Shown here: positions 10,431 through 22,609 of the stretch, one piece after another
Numbering within the stretch: position 1 is the stretch's first letter
Layout: the number at the start of each line of letters is the position of its first letter
Assembly: GCA_004194705.1 (NCBI GenBank)
Contig: SADC01001153.1
Location: forward strand, 744,001-808,000
Reading direction: 5' to 3'
Source of the DNA: Ditylenchus dipsaci
Taxonomy: Eukaryota > Nematoda > Chromadorea > Rhabditida > Anguinidae
DNA length: 64,000 bases
The notes under the pieces: generated by a model
Database searches by the model: none
What the model was told of the DNA's origin: nothing
Seen by the model: the letters and a program-made list of their open reading frames with translations, nothing else
Translations under genes and position numbers: made by a program

Positions 10431-11469
10431 GAAGACGATTTAAAAAAGTTGTTTTCTAATACTTTGCGACATAAAAAATTAATTTTTTGTAGGAAAGTGT
10501 CAGAAAACAACTTTTAAGAATAGTTTTCAGCATATAAAAATTACGTAGGAGACGTTAAAACATGATTTCTAAATGATGATAACGTGCCTCTCCAAGTGAT
10601 CAAGTGAATATTTTTACATTAAAAATTGAATTTACCGTAATTATTCTAATGAAGCAACATGGTGCTATATTTTTCAAACCCAAAAATTTTTTTGACTTTA
10701 GGTTTGAAATGCAATATAACATGGCTTACCTCACTTTGATTTCCCCCTAGTTTTGGCCTTAAAGGGTGGCGCTCTATCAGAGACTGGTGCTCTATTAGAA
10801 TAAGTACGGTAGTCATCTGATTTTTTTTTGTTATGTTTCAAGTAGTTTTGAGTTATTTTGAGCAATGCGATATGCTGTATTTTAACCATGGAGTTTGTAT
10901 TTGACAGGCTAATCACCATCTTATTTCTAGGGTTTGACACGGTGCCCATGGTTGGAAGTGTTGCACTGGGTAATCCATACAATTTTTTTAAAACCTTGCC
11001 TCTAAAGTCTGGGCACTCTAAGGTATGGAGCCCAATCATTTTTCCGAGAAAGAGTACACTCTAAACCAATTTCACAACATTTGTGCCAAGGAAATTGTGA
11101 GTTTTTTTTATGGAATATGAAAAATTTCCAGGGGGACATAAATATTTTTGAACACTTTGAAGCGCCGTACCTTTTTTAAAACCCATTTGGTTTTTTATTG
11201 ACACAATTTTTACAAAAAAAATCGGTCTCCCCTTCAGTGATAGGTTTTGCACGAAATCGTGAACAGTTATTGCACAAGGGGACTAAGGCAATTTTTTAAA
11301 ATTTTACCAAAGAAGTATCATGATGTCAGATTTCTGATAAAAATACTTGAAATACAGCTTTTCGAGAAAATTTTACGAGGGGGGTGGGGATTAGCTTTGA
11401 GACACCCTGTAGGTTTGGGAAGCGTGGTGTATTCATTATGTGGTAAATTTCATGATATCTCCATTTCAG
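10431..11469. other. CSRNP intron remainder, repeat-derived, no gene seen
   Basis: Contains the outer foldback arm at 10480-10560 (TTTTGTAGGAAAGTGTCAGA) and AT-rich DNA. Open frames here are short and unlike any family I know. Confidence 0.5.
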
Positions 11470-14017
11470 AACGCTAAAAGTGAGGCGTGGAAGCGTCTCG
11501 CGTTGGAGAAAGAAGCTTCTCCTAAGAAAATAGATAACAAGATAGGCATTGAACCAGGATATGCATCGATCATCGACCTAAATACAAACCAATCCTGCTG
11601 TGAAATTTCCCAGAAGTTAGCCGGAAACAGCCGGCCTAGTAGTTCTAGCGACGAATCTTCAATGGGTTCTGATGAGGTTATCAAATAATTTTCCTTGTTG
11701 TGAGAACCATTTTCTTTTCAGGAACTGGAAAATGGAGGTTTCACAAAACTGGATGACCCTCTTTACTTCAACCCCCTACTTGCAAAAGTTCGCAAAGGCA
11801 TTCTGAGAAATGCCGGTGTTTGTGTAGACAAGGTTTTTATTTTCAATTATTAAAAATTAAAAATGACCTATAAATATTTTTCATTAATTTTCTCGAAGGA
11901 CCATTTTTCAACCCCTAAAAAATACTAAAATTGTCAATAAAAATGGTCTTAACTTAAGACTCTTAACTCTGAAATCTTAGTCGAAAATGAGAGGGGGTTA
12001 GAAATTATACGGATACTTAAATGCAGCCCCAAATTTATAAAATCCAGCACCTGATTCATTATTATTTTAGCTCATCTGTGTCTAATTTTGTATGCCGAAT
12101 CAGAATATTTAGTTATCTTTTCAATTTTTTTTAAATCAATTAGTGATCTATTGCTTATTTCAGCAGGTGAAATAGCTAAATTTCAGCTGTTTCAATATAT
12201 TTTTTATATTTCTCTTGCTTGAGCAAAGCCTAGGACGAAGGATATGATATGTTACGACGGACTTAGACGTGTATCCTAAACAGCCGAAAAAAATTAAAAT
12301 TCCGAAAAGAGCGCAAATTCAAACAATTGAAAAGAATAGACAAAATAACCGAAAATACGCATTATGCACACAAAATTAGTTTCAGACGAGAAACCGAAAA
12401 AATATAACACCACTTCAATATGAAACAACTCTTGATATAACGGCCAGTGCCGAGAGTGGTGTTATATTGAGAGCTGACTGTATGCTGGATTTCACAGTTT
12501 TGATGTTGCAATTCACACTCATATTTAGTCAGTACGAGGAGAACACATCCAAATCTCTACTAGTCGTTTGTCTTGCGGTTGCTCCTGTTTTGATGGCAAT
12601 TGCATGCCTGAGTCATGTGAATGTGCTTTGTCTGGCATCAAATGCCAGGTGGGTTACGGACTTGGAGATTTTCAAAAACGTTCTCATTTTTTAACTGTTT
12701 TGCAGGTGGACAAACCCTCCTTTCCGTGTCCCTGCTTGCAAGAGTCACAATGCGAGAACCCTGAGGGTAGGGTGGTGTTTGATCCGTTGAAAGTGCACAC
12801 ACACTTTCTGCAGACCATAATGAGACTTAAGGTGGTAGCTAACATGGTGGGTCCATTAATTTTTTGATGTTGAAACTACTGCAACCTAAAAGGTTTGAAT
12901 CAGTATTCGGGCAAGACCTGGATAGGCACGTTTCTACCAAATTCATACCAGAAACAAAGTTCAAACAAAAAAATGAAAGTTTTTTAAATTAAAAATAAAA
13001 AGAAATAAAAAAAGTTGATAAAAAATAGACTAGGACAAATATTGGAATATAGCTGCCCTAATTAGGCTATGAACGTGAAACTATTTTTGTTTTTGGATAA
13101 GGGATAAAAAGGTTTGCGATGTTTCTGATTTTCTTGCTGCTTGATATTGAATAAAGCTGGAAATGAAAGAGAGAATTAGTAAATGCAGCATTGAAATGAC
13201 AGAAAAATAGCGCAGAGAAAATATTCATAAAATTTTGATGCAAAATTTAAAAACAATTATGTTTTTGAAGCAACCAGCAGTGAAAACTTGCATGAAAAAC
13301 TTAAATAAAAAATCAAAAAATTTGTAACGAAAATTTTCATTTATATAGGAAAATGATAAATTAAATTTCTAGGGTGAAGACACATCCAATAGCACAAACC
13401 ATTCGCCCCAACACATCAAGTTTAATGACGATGGAGAGATTGACGCCAGCTCAAGCTCCAATACGTATCTGGCTCAGCCACCTCCAAAAATATATCAGGT
13501 TAAAGCTATTAAAATTATTATTTTTTCAAAACCTCAAAAATAATAAAAAATTAGATGAACAAAGGCCTTGAACCAGACGATGTACCAATTAAAACCAGTG
13601 TGACCACTCAATACAAACCGATGGTGTCACAAAGTAGGATTATACCAGGAAGCCGTTTATAAACAATAACTGACAAAATTACAGTTGATGTTCCCCGCAG
13701 CTTTACAGCTGAGAATACACCACCTAAAGTGAACAGGAAAAGGAAGAAATCAGGTGTGGAGAAACAAGGGTGAGTGCAAAATGTAACTATATAAAAAGTG
13801 GGTGGGATGTTGTTTCAGTGAATTCACCCTGAAATCTACAATCTCCAGGCTAAAAATGGAAAATCGAAAGGAAGAGAATCAAAACAAGAATCTAATAGTA
13901 GATGATTTGTTGAGTTCCCCCTACTTTCCGAAGCACCCATCTTTGCTTGGAAAACAACCAAGGCAATATATGGAGCCTAGGAAGAATCCAGAAGACCAGC
14001 CAGATGAAACAGTTTAG
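11470..14017 (+). CDS. CSRNP/AXUD1-like cysteine/serine-rich nuclear protein, central and C-terminal exons
   Basis: Exons with matching phases: 11470-11676, 11722-11832, 12529-12648, 12706-12846, 13373-13498, 13555-13633, 13685-13769, 13819-14017 (TAG). The core is diagnostic: DPLYFNPLLAKVRKGILRNA, then SRLSCGCSCFDGNCMPESC, ECALSGIKCQVDKPSFPCPC, and EGRVVFDPLKVHTHFLQTIM. This is the CSRNP domain, whose many cysteines likely bind zinc. The family comprises nuclear, DNA-binding transcription activators first described as axin-induced. The C-terminal exons are hydrophilic, with a basic patch (KVNRKRKKSG) suitable as a nuclear signal. Introns are mostly 45-57 bp; the larger ones hold AT-rich DNA. 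All phases close without lesions, so this looks like a working gene, linked to the exon at 2863. Confidence 0.9.
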
Positions 14018-14061
14018 GAAATCAAAGAAAAGGGGAATTTAAAAGGATCATTAAATTAGTT

Positions 14062-14300
14062 ATACCGTATTTCCTCTAATAACTCACTACCCTCAACTTT
14101 GAGAATCTATAAGTTAGCCCACAGGGAATATTTTGAAGAGCTGTTTATTGAATTTTCTTAAATCCCACGAGCTTCATCAATTCTAGTTTTTAAAACTTGG
14201 TTGAGAACCCGAAAATCTTGAGATCGTCCTCAAATTTTTCCGATTTTCAGGTATCCAATCGTAACTCACCCGGGTGAGTTATTAAAGAAAATACGATATG
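14062..14300. mobile_element. CCGTATTTCC-family MITE, about 240 bp
   Basis: Left end TACCGTATTTCCTCTAATAA, right end TTATTAAAGAAAATACGATA. The centre has the family core (TCCCACGAGCTTCATCAATT). It lies about 45 bp beyond the CSRNP stop codon, possibly within its 3' UTR. A partial relative follows at about 14323-14475 (TACCGTAAAACTATATTATT, then GCCCACTCTCTTGTATTTTG). Confidence 0.8.
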
Positions 14301-14547
14301 TATTTAACAAATTACCGTAAAACTATATTATTATACAAGCCCAGCCTCTAATAAAAGCCCACTCTCTTGTATTTTGACTTAAATTTCAGAGTTAAGGCAG
14401 TTTTAAATAACGATTTCAAGATTTTTAGGCGGTTGAAAAATGTAAGCACATGGACTTTTATGAGAGGTTAAATGTGTTTCATATTGTTCATAGTTGTTGA
14501 GTTCAAAAAAAATTGATATTATGGCTCTTGGGTTGAAGGATACAGCC

Positions 14548-14772
14548 CTGCAGACAGGGTGACCAAAGTACCACCTTTAGGTGGCATTTGCCACCTTTTT
14601 CGAAAATTTTGCCACCTTTTTGAAAAGTGAAAGGTGGCATTTTTTCAACAGTGTTCTAGATTTTTTTGTCTTAAATGCCACTTTTTTAGAAAAATTTTGT
14701 CTTAAATTCCACCTTTCGGAAAAAATTTGCCACCTTTTTCGTAATTTGAGTTGGTCACATTGCCTGCAGAGT
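14548..14772. repeat. Inverted-repeat element with GGTGGCATTTGCCACC units
   Basis: The ends CCTGCAGACAGGGTGACCAA and TTGGTCACATTGCCTGCAGA are inverted. The interior repeats TGCCACCTTTTT in both orientations, forming further hairpins. The open frame across it is a by-product of the repeats. Confidence 0.8.
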
Positions 14773-15479
14773 GTGTCGAAAATAGATCAAATTGTAAACT
14801 CTCGAAAAATTAATGACTTTCTCCACAAATTTCAATATCTACTGTTGCATGTGGTTTTTTAATCAACTTTATTTTTTTAACTTTCTTTTATTAGTGTATC
14901 TCAGCTTTCTTACAAACTATCAACTGATGAAATCAGTTTTAAAAAAATTGAAGGAAAAGGTCTTTGAATGGAGCAAAATTTTTTATTATAAAAACGTAGT
15001 CTAACTTTTGATAAACGGACACCCCTGAGTGACCCTACCTAAGGTGTCCGTTTATCGAATATCTAACTATTTTTAAATCTCATTTAGTCATTTGATTGTT
15101 CGTTAGAAAGCTATTATCCGGGGCTACACGCTGGTCAAGAAAACAGAACAAACAAAAAATGAAAACGCTGAAGATAAATTAAATCTCATTATAATGCTAA
15201 AAACTCGCAGAACGAGACTTTGACATCCGACTTTCGACCTCCTTCAGGGTCCCCAGATTGAATTTGGTGTTTTACTTAATAATATCCTACATGTGGAAAC
15301 CAAATCAATAACCGGAAATATAAGACGAAATTATGGACGCGACGGAATAAAGAAATTTGTCCCTGTCTGCTAAATAATAAGATTTGCCAAATAAATGGCC
15401 ATTTTGAAAAGGCCGGCCTATTTCGCCACATGGCCATGACCTGCACCTAGCTAAAACAAATTTTTTTTATTGTTGCTAG

Positions 15480-15622
15480 CGCACAGGAAGGGTTAAGGTA
15501 CGTTCGCATACCCGCTCCCACACCGTGTTCACAATTAAATTTGAACTAGTAAAAAGAAATGAGTGTGGGTGCGGGTGTAGGAGTGAGTCTAAACGCTATT
15601 GTGAACGTGCCTTTAGGGTGGT
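15480..15622. repeat. Short element with AAGGTACGTTC/GAACGTGCCTT ends
   Basis: The inverted ends AAGGTACGTTC and GAACGTGCCTT enclose GAGTGTGGGTGCGGGTGTAG and its partial complement CACCCGCTCCCACAC-like. The flanking 14780-15480 region is AT-rich without a supported gene. Confidence 0.55.
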
Positions 15623-15660
15623 AGAAAGATCAAACACACTATCTTTCCTAAGAAGCATCT

Positions 15661-16137
15661 TTTTTTAAAAGGAGGGTGAAAGCTGTTAAGGAGATGGTCT
15701 CGACACGAAAGGATTTATTTTTTTTTGTCTTTAAAGTGCGAATTTAGAGCCAAATTTTTTTGACAACTCGGTGTTGCGATCTCAGACAGACTAGTGCGGA
15801 ATTAGAAGTTGGATTAGCACCATCAATATCAGTATTTCAAATTTCCTTCAAAAAAATATACTAAAAATTGAAATGCAATATAAGACTAATCAACCTTTTT
15901 TGATGGGATTTTCCCTTTTTTTTATTTCAATTTTTAGTGCATTTTCTAAATAAATTTTGAATTTCAGATATTGATGATGCAATCCAACTTTTAATTCTGC
16001 ACAAGTTTGTCTGACATTGCAACACCAAGTCTTGGACAAAATATTTCTCTAAAGCCACGTTTAAAAACCACAAACTTTGAGTAATCTTTTCATGTCGAGA
16101 CTGTATCCTTAACAGCTTTCACCCTCCATTTAATATT
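15661..16137. repeat. Foldback element with GGAGGGTGAAAGCTGTTAAG arms
   Basis: The left arm at 15668 (GGAGGGTGAAAGCTGTTAAG, GTCTCGACACGAAAGGAT) is repeated inverted at 16083-16131 (ATCTTTTCATGTCGAGAC, CTTAACAGCTTTCACCCTCC). Further in, TTGGATTAGCACCATCAATA pairs with TATTGATGATGCAATCCAA. About 475 bp, no coding capacity. Confidence 0.88.
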
Positions 16138-16188
16138 TTAAATTTTCATCTGCAACAGCAAAAATATAAGTAGAAATATAATAACATT

Positions 16189-17345
16189 TTAATTTTTATT
16201 CCAAATAACATCAAAAGGTTTAGTAATATTGTACTTGTGAAATGAATAGCGATGCATAAAAGAGACAAAGTATGTGCTTTTCTTGGAGTCCAGGTTAATA
16301 GCATAAGGATAGTACATGGAATATATTAGTCTTTTGACCAAATATCGAAGTTCTTCAAAGCTGAAGTTTTTTAGTTTCACTAATATTTGAGCTGCTGAGA
16401 TGGGTATATTAATGGAAAATATCAGTGAGTCAACTTTTTCTAAAACAATATTTTCATACGCAAAAATGATCAAGGTGCCAGTTACGAGTGTAACGAATTT
16501 AAAAATTTCAAAAATATTCAAGTTTTTGAAACCTTTTTTTACTTTAATAAATGCAGACTCACCTTTCATTTCATATTTTATCAGTTCTAGTTGATGGTAG
16601 TCGTCATTGACGTCAATTAAGTCTTTGATGCCTAGTGGTTGATTGAAGTCGGAAAATGAGACAACATTTTTAATGAACACTACATCCGCACTTGAGTTTA
16701 ATGCTGAATGGGCTCTGATGCCATTTTTTTCCTGCAACAATTACTTCAATAGTCCAGTCAAAATGCTAAAACATCAACTCGTCACCAAATTAACTCGCAA
16801 CACTCCACGAGTCGATATGGTCGCAAGTTGATAGTCATCTTGTCAAAATTACCTTAGTAAAGACTTTTAGCTTCAATTTCTCGTTGGTCTTGTTAATAAA
16901 TCGTTGCTCAAACAAAATGTCGCGATCGCCAGATATAAAGTAGGCCTGTAAGTGCATACTATATTTGTTTTTCCCTAGTCTTGAACTCCAAATGAACTTA
17001 CAATGCGCTTTGGAATTTCAGTTATACTAGAGTTGCAAATGTCAAAAGTGCTAAGTCTCCCAGAAACTCTTATGATTGGATAACATAGAATCTTAAGAAA
17101 GTTAAATTCACACATTAAGACTGAAAATGAGACTAACAAGGAAGCCAGCTTGACTGTAAGCTCAACTCGATGTAAATTGTATTTTTGAGTGTTCTTGTAG
17201 AACTTTCCCAAGTTTCCCATACAGCTCTGAAGTAAAGCAATGGCCATGGGTAAGCCATAGAAAACCAAGATAGGTACCGAGGCCTTTATAGAACTGGTGT
17301 TCCTATCTCGTGGTTTGCACAGGTTGTGTGGAAAAAACTTGAGAA
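16189..17345 (-). CDS. Unrecognised multi-exon membrane protein
   Basis: Three exons join in phase: about 17345-17002 (FPHNLCKPRDRNTSSIKASV ... ITEIPKRI, donor GTAAGT), 16945-16853 (AYFISGDRDILFEQRFINKT ... KVFTK, donor GTAATT), and 16731-16189 (EKNGIRAHSALNSSADVVFI ... PFDVIWNKN, stop). Hydrophobic segments ILVFYGLPMAIALLQSCM and LASLLVSFSVLMCEFNFLKI lie in the first exon, and IFKFVTLVTGTLIIFAYENI in the last; the region between them is polar and probably lumenal or extracellular. The start is not resolved: no ATG precedes the KRRFLKFF stretch, so another 5' exon may exist. I do not recognise the family. Confidence 0.6.
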
Positions 17346-17539
17346 ACCTTCGTTTTTATATTTTGTTTCTAACTATCATCGGTGGTGTTTTTGCGTATGA
17401 TCACTAAAGTTGACTGTTTTTAGGACTATTGTACGTAAACCTTAACTAGTGAATTTGCGAGTGAAGTTAGTGATTCCGAGGGATAGGACCCGGAAACTTT
17501 AAAAGCGGCCGGGCAGGGAGCTAAAGGAATGTGGACACT

Positions 17540-17795
17540 TCTGAAGAGCCACAATTCTTTTATATGCTATTTTTTAAACATCTGTTTTCGCAGATCCATG
17601 GCAATTTGTGTGATTTGGTCCCTTTTTTGGTTCGAGTCTTGCCCCCTTGCCCCCTTCGGGGCGCAGGGGCTTGGTTGCTTGGGGTTGAGATGCGCACACT
17701 CACATACCTTAGACGCAAATCACTCGAAAGGGACTCTGGATGCATAAAAATGTATGCATATCAGAGTTTCTTTATGCGGTAGGCCCCGGTCAACA
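17540..17795. repeat. GC-hairpin repeat (copy 1 of 3)
   Basis: Contains CCCCCTTCGGGGCGCAGGGG, GAGATGCGCACACTCACATA, CTTTCGAGTGATTTG-type sequence and an end reading TTTATGCGGTAGGCCCC. Related copies lie at 38803-39030 and 58568-58780. The open frames here are repeat artefacts. Confidence 0.8.
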
Positions 17796-17994
17796 AACTA
17801 TGTTCAAATTCCATCTTTTTGTGGTATCCAGGTACCCTTTTAGGTTGGATTGCCTTGGGGGACCAAAGCAAAAAGTCGAATTTTAGTCAAAAAAAATTAT
17901 TTTTCTAAAAATCCATTTTTGTGTAGAAAAATGTCAGAAAATAACTTTTTATCGTTTTAAGCATATAAAAAATACTTAAGAGTCATTTAAACAC

Positions 17995-19098
17995 TATTTT
18001 TAAATAAGTGAAAAAACCCGCCCCCAACCCAATAAGTGCCGGTTTGACAGTGGTAAAATCACGTTTTATCGAGAAATTTTTGAGTTATTGCTAATTCTTG
18101 ATTTATCAAAATCAATCGTTAGCAATAACTCGAAAATTTCTCGATAAAACGTGATTTTACCATTGTCAAACCATCTTCAGTATGCTCGAATTAGTGCCGA
18201 AAAATTGCTTCGGAACCCGAAAAAGCATTAAAAAATTGATCCAAGTGGACGACCACTTGGTCTAAATTGGGGTGGGGTTGCTGCGGAGCTTCATATACAC
18301 GTCACCGAGGTTGCTGGTTCGAGTCTATCTGAGTGTAAACTTTACTTCTCACCTCCATTTTAACTAGCTAAATGAGTTCTAAGTATATGGCCACAAGTTG
18401 AGTCGTTTATCGTTCATGATTTTAGTAATAAAGTAACACTTCACACCGAAGATCGGGTGAGAGGGAGCATATGACACCGGTGTCAAAATTATTTAGATAG
18501 ATACTCTTTTAAGTCACGTTTTAAAAATCACTATATAAAAAAACTTTAAAATCACTATATAGTAATGGCGCCCAAATGAGGGCGCCCAAACGAGGGCGCC
18601 CAAATGAGTGTGTACGTTCATTTGAGGTATCATACAGATGAAAAATTGGTATAAAGTTAGGGCTAAAATATAAAAAATCCAATTCGATGAAATCCTCAAT
18701 AGGACTATACCGGTACTTTTCGGTAGTATCCTGGAACTGACGTTTTTCCCCAATTTTAATTTACATACTCATTTGTAACCTTACACTCAAAATGTAGCCC
18801 TGCTTTTTGCCGTCATTTTCAGCATACGGTTGTATGAAATAATGTAAATTAAAATCGCGAAAAATCTCAGTTCCTAGTACGCATCATTTTGGCTGGTTTC
18901 CTCTAATTTTGGTGGTCATTTGCCAAAAATCGCAAAATTGAGGCAGTTGCTGACAGCAAAGCAATGCTGGAAATGGTTGCAATCGATTGCTCGATGATTT
19001 TCGAACCTAAAAGTCAAAAAACTTACTAAACAGGTAAATTAAAACACCCCTAAAGGGACTTGAACTTTTGACAAAAGGCGATGCGTATATAAAGTCCC
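17995..19098. repeat. About 1.1-kb dispersed repeat, copy A
   Basis: Begins with a near-perfect hairpin at 18052-18176 (GTTTGACAGTGGTAAAATCA ... its complement), then a tRNA-like tail with GGTTGCTGGTTCGAGTC (18310), a GGCGCCCAAATGAGG block (18567-18610), and a unit running to GGCGATGCGTATATAAAGTC. From 18060 on it is nearly identical to 49878-50895; the second half also recurs at 47884-48365. Confidence 0.9.
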
Positions 19099-19356
19099 TT
19101 CCTTAAAGGGCCATTGCCGTCCCGACAACGGTTGTCCCCCGCCAATTCAACTTTTTTTCTTTATCGTTGAATTTATGTACGAATTTTCAAACTTGGTTTC
19201 TAACAAAACTTAGCCTAAAATTAAATTCTAGACCTTGTTTTGTTAGAAACCAAGCTGAAAAATCCGTACACAAGTTGAATGATTAGGCAAAAAAATTTGA
19301 ATTGGCGGGGGGCAATTCAAAACAGGTGGCAATCCCTTTAAAGGACCATAGCCGTC
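19090..19356. repeat. Foldback MITE, TTAAAGGGCCAT type
   Basis: Arms contain CTTGGTTTCTAACAAAAC and its complement GTTTTGTTAGAAACCAAG, with CCCGCCAATTCAA/TTGAATTGGCGGG near the ends. It abuts the next foldback. Confidence 0.85.
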
Positions 19357-19547
19357 GCCGAAAACGAGAATTCCAAATGTTTGAATTCGCGCGGGACAGT
19401 TCTCTTTCGTCTCGCACTGTACTCTTTTGACTTGCTTCAAATGACTCGAAAGAGTACAACGAAAGACGAAAGAGAACTGTCCCACGCGAATTCAAACATT
19501 TGAAATTCTCGTTGTCGCGACGGCTATGGTCCTTTAATGTAAGTCTG
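19335..19547. repeat. Foldback MITE, TTTAAAGGACCATAGCCGTC type
   Basis: A near-perfect inverted repeat: TTTAAAGGACCATAGCCGTC ... GGACAGTTCTCTTTCGTCTC / GACGAAAGAGAACTGTCC ... GACGGCTATGGTCCTTTAA. The design is the same as at 60948-61152. Confidence 0.9.
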
Positions 19548-20214
19548 GGGAGCAAGTCTCTGGCATTGTTGACTCAATGGAAATGTTGTAGAAGCTTACG
19601 AAAGTCATGTTTTGTTACTCGATTTCACGTGAGTCATGAATTTCGAAGTTTGCCATCTGCATACTATTTGGAAAAACTACCACAAATTACAAACGAACCT
19701 TTTTGTATGTAAAGCTGTACAATTCGTTCACTGGAGCTTGTCTACTGGGTAGTTCCGAAAATAAAGTAAGGGACACATTTTTTTCTTCTATAAGCTCATC
19801 TAAATCAAACACACATTTTTTGCAATATTTTAAATTCCGGTAAAAAATTAAAAATCTTTTTTACACGTAAAGTAGCAGGACCACACAATCTTGAACTTGC
19901 TCCTAGTTAATTTTGGAAAAATCTCGTGAAAAAATCACGTGCCCCCCCCCCGTCAGATTTTTCTCAAAACGGTGTAGGTAAAATGGCTTAAAAATGGCCT
20001 GGTGCCCCCCCCCCCGTCAGAAATTCCTGCGTACGCCGCCACTGGGTACGTTTAATTCTCTTCCATCAATTTTAAAGCAATTTTTATGTGATTTTATAAT
20101 TGGAAGTTGTATAAACGTTTTTTTACAGCGCGGACAACATTTTCGTGTGAAAATTTTGGCAAATTTTGACCCTAGTAGCAAATACCAACCCCCCCCGTGA
20201 CGATTTTCACCTTT

Positions 20215-20470
20215 TTTACTTAAAGGGGCATGCCCACGCTAATATGAGGTGATGCCCGCCAATTCAAATATTTTTTCTAATCATTGAACTGCTGTACGGA
20301 TTTTTCAACTTGGTTTCAAACAAAACAAGGCCTAGAATTTATTTTTAGGTATGGTTTTGTTAGAAACCCAGTTGAAAAATCCTTACAGAAGTTCAATGAT
20401 TAGAAAAAAAATTCGAATTCCCGGGCACCACCTCTTATTCGCGTGGGCTCGCCCTTTTAAGTAAACCCCA
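20215..20470. repeat. Foldback MITE, TTAAAGGGGCATGCCCACGC type
   Basis: Left TTAAAGGGGCATGCCCACGC, right GCGTGGGCTCGCCCTTTTAA; the inner arms GGATTTTTCAACTTGGTTTC and its complement are shared with 19090 and 49100. These are the same ends as the outer arms of the 3.2-8.7 kb composite. The flanking 19550-20215 holds AT-rich sequence with poly-C runs and no supported gene. Confidence 0.9.
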
Positions 20471-20769
20471 AGCATAAGGGCTAAGCCTAAACTTGTTGTT
20501 TGCAAGGGTAGTTACAGCAATTTTGAAAGGTCGAATTCTTGTGGAAGGGGGGTATTTGCTACTAGCGCCCAAATTTTAAATTTTCTGCCTTGGAAGACTG
20601 AAAGTTGATTTTGAGTAAGTTCAAGATCATCTAGTATAGTTCGTAAAAGGTGCTCAATAATTGAAAAACATGTTTTTGGAGGAAACCAAACAAGTAGGTT
20701 TGGCAGTTCATGTTATTTTCGGAATGTAGGATCGAGATTTTTAAGAAAATTATTTTTCTAATTCTTTTA

Positions 20770-21712
20770 AACTTGCCAACGGACACGGACGATTCATCCT
20801 CACTATCTAAAAGGGACAATTCATCCTCACTTGGTAAAAAGGGACAATTCATCCTCACTCAGGGACGATTCATCCTCACTTGTCAAAAAGGGACGATTCA
20901 TCCCCACTTGTGTAAACAGGGCAATTTATCCTCATTTATAAAAAAGGGGCGATCCATATTCCCTTATGAAAAAGGGGCGAGTTTCGGTCTAAAGGGACAA
21001 TGCTTTTATAGATACTGATGATTAAAAGACTGTTGATGTTCGAAGACTGTTGCTCTGTTGAAATAAATTAAGGTATTCACCAATATTGTAAGCGAGTCAT
21101 TCTCACAATGATGTTACAACGAATGAATATTATCCTCAATCATCATTATCAGCAAGCAATTTTTATTTTTACCAAAGAATAACACGGTCAAGCAAACAAA
21201 TTTTTTCAACATTTACTGATCCATCACTATATTGTAATCTAGCCCTTGAAGATATGCCATAAGACTAGAGTCATGATTTTGGTGTGCTTTTGCAAATATT
21301 CTTGAATCTGCTTCATAGTAGACTCTTCGTTTCTTCGGAGCTGCGATTCCTGCTAAGTACTGCTCGAAATGCATGTCATGAGATTGTTGTATTCGCTTCA
21401 GATTTTCTTATAAAGACAGTGAAGAGTCTTTACTAAAGACATCTGGAGTCCCTTGTTTTTAAAGGAATGATGAATCAGCCCCTTTAAATAGTGAGGATGA
21501 ATTGTCCCGTCTTGACGAGTGAGGATGAATCGGCCCTTTTTAATAGTGAGGATGAATCGTCCCGTTTTCCCAAGTGAGGATGAATTGTCCCTGAGGATGA
21601 ATTGTCACGTACCGCTTGCCAAATGTCCAATGACTTCATGACTGTATGGAAGATAACCACGAAACTCTCACAAGAAAAGAAGAAAAAAATTTGGAATGAA
21701 GACAAATTCAGA
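20770..21712. mobile_element. Element with inverted tandem-array ends (GGACAATTCATCCTCACTT)
   Basis: The left end (20776-20995) is an array of GGGACAATTCATCCTCACTT-like units of about 25-33 bp with degenerate spacers. The right end (about 21475-21615) is the same array inverted (AGTGAGGATGAATCGTCCC). The 480-bp centre is AT-rich and noncoding. The array units vary, so the arms evolved after or during expansion. Confidence 0.85.
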
Positions 21713-22600
21713 TGAATGTATTTTTTAAATTTTTTGTCTCAAGTCTAGCCCAGCAACCTTGGTCTAATGGTTAAAAGGTAAAAAAAGTTAATATGTTTAA
21801 ACGAGCACGCAATCAGTTTGATCAAGATAAACCTACCAATGGTTTTCTGCCTTTTTTGCCAGACTTTAGGATCCAGCGATTCTTCTACGTTCTCAAGTTT
21901 TCTAACAAAGTTCCTTACAATGACAATAAAAAGAAATAATATTATATAAAACAAAGTTTCCATACATTTCTTAGCTGGGTGTTCCGCCAACGCGTTTTCA
22001 TTTTATAGGGGAAGAAAAAATGTCTACCGGATAGAGCTATTTACAGAGGAGATCAAAAAGAGGGGGAAGGAAGATAATTTAGCAGAGGGAAATAAACTGT
22101 CATCTTCAATAATTAAAAAAGATAACAAAATAGAAAAAAACGAGATTGAAGTTTTACAAAATACATTTAATAAATGGTTAGAGTGCAAATCCTTTTAGTT
22201 CAACCGAGCGGAAAAAAGATTGGATATTCGGTTCATGGATAATAATGATAACTATTAATAAAAAAGCCATTTTCATAAAAAAAATTGGCACTAAAAAGGA
22301 CAATTCCTAGTTGATATGAAATGAAACAAACACTTTGTAAGTACCGTAAAACGTGGCATTGCGTTTTCGAACCACTTTTCGAAGACTGCTTTATGCAGTT
22401 ACCACCTATTTTGTAGCCAGTGAGATGAGCTACCAAATGCGTTGAAACATGTCTAAGAGAAGTTTTAAAAAAGAGGGTCAAAACAGAATACCGAAAACAC
22501 AATTCCGAGATAGATGTTCCATAAGAAAGTGGATTTTTTCCCAAGAAGTTTGGTGAAATTTTTTTGAAGGATCATTGAAAACCAAAAAGGTCATTTTTAT
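21713..22600. other. AT-rich region, no supported gene
   Basis: Starts near a tRNA-like box A fragment (CCTTGGTCTAATGGTTAAAA at 21759). Minus-strand open frames here have no recognisable family. Confidence 0.4.
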
Positions 22601-22609
22601 TATTCTATT

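Noticed and set aside
16643..16831. Plus-strand open frames overlapping the 16.2-17.3 kb gene
   Set aside because: They are antisense shadows; only the minus strand joins three exons in phase with splice sites.
20776..20995. CRISPR-like array
   Set aside because: The repeats are degenerate, spacers are not unique sequences of constant size, and the same array occurs inverted at the other end of an element; the genome is eukaryotic.
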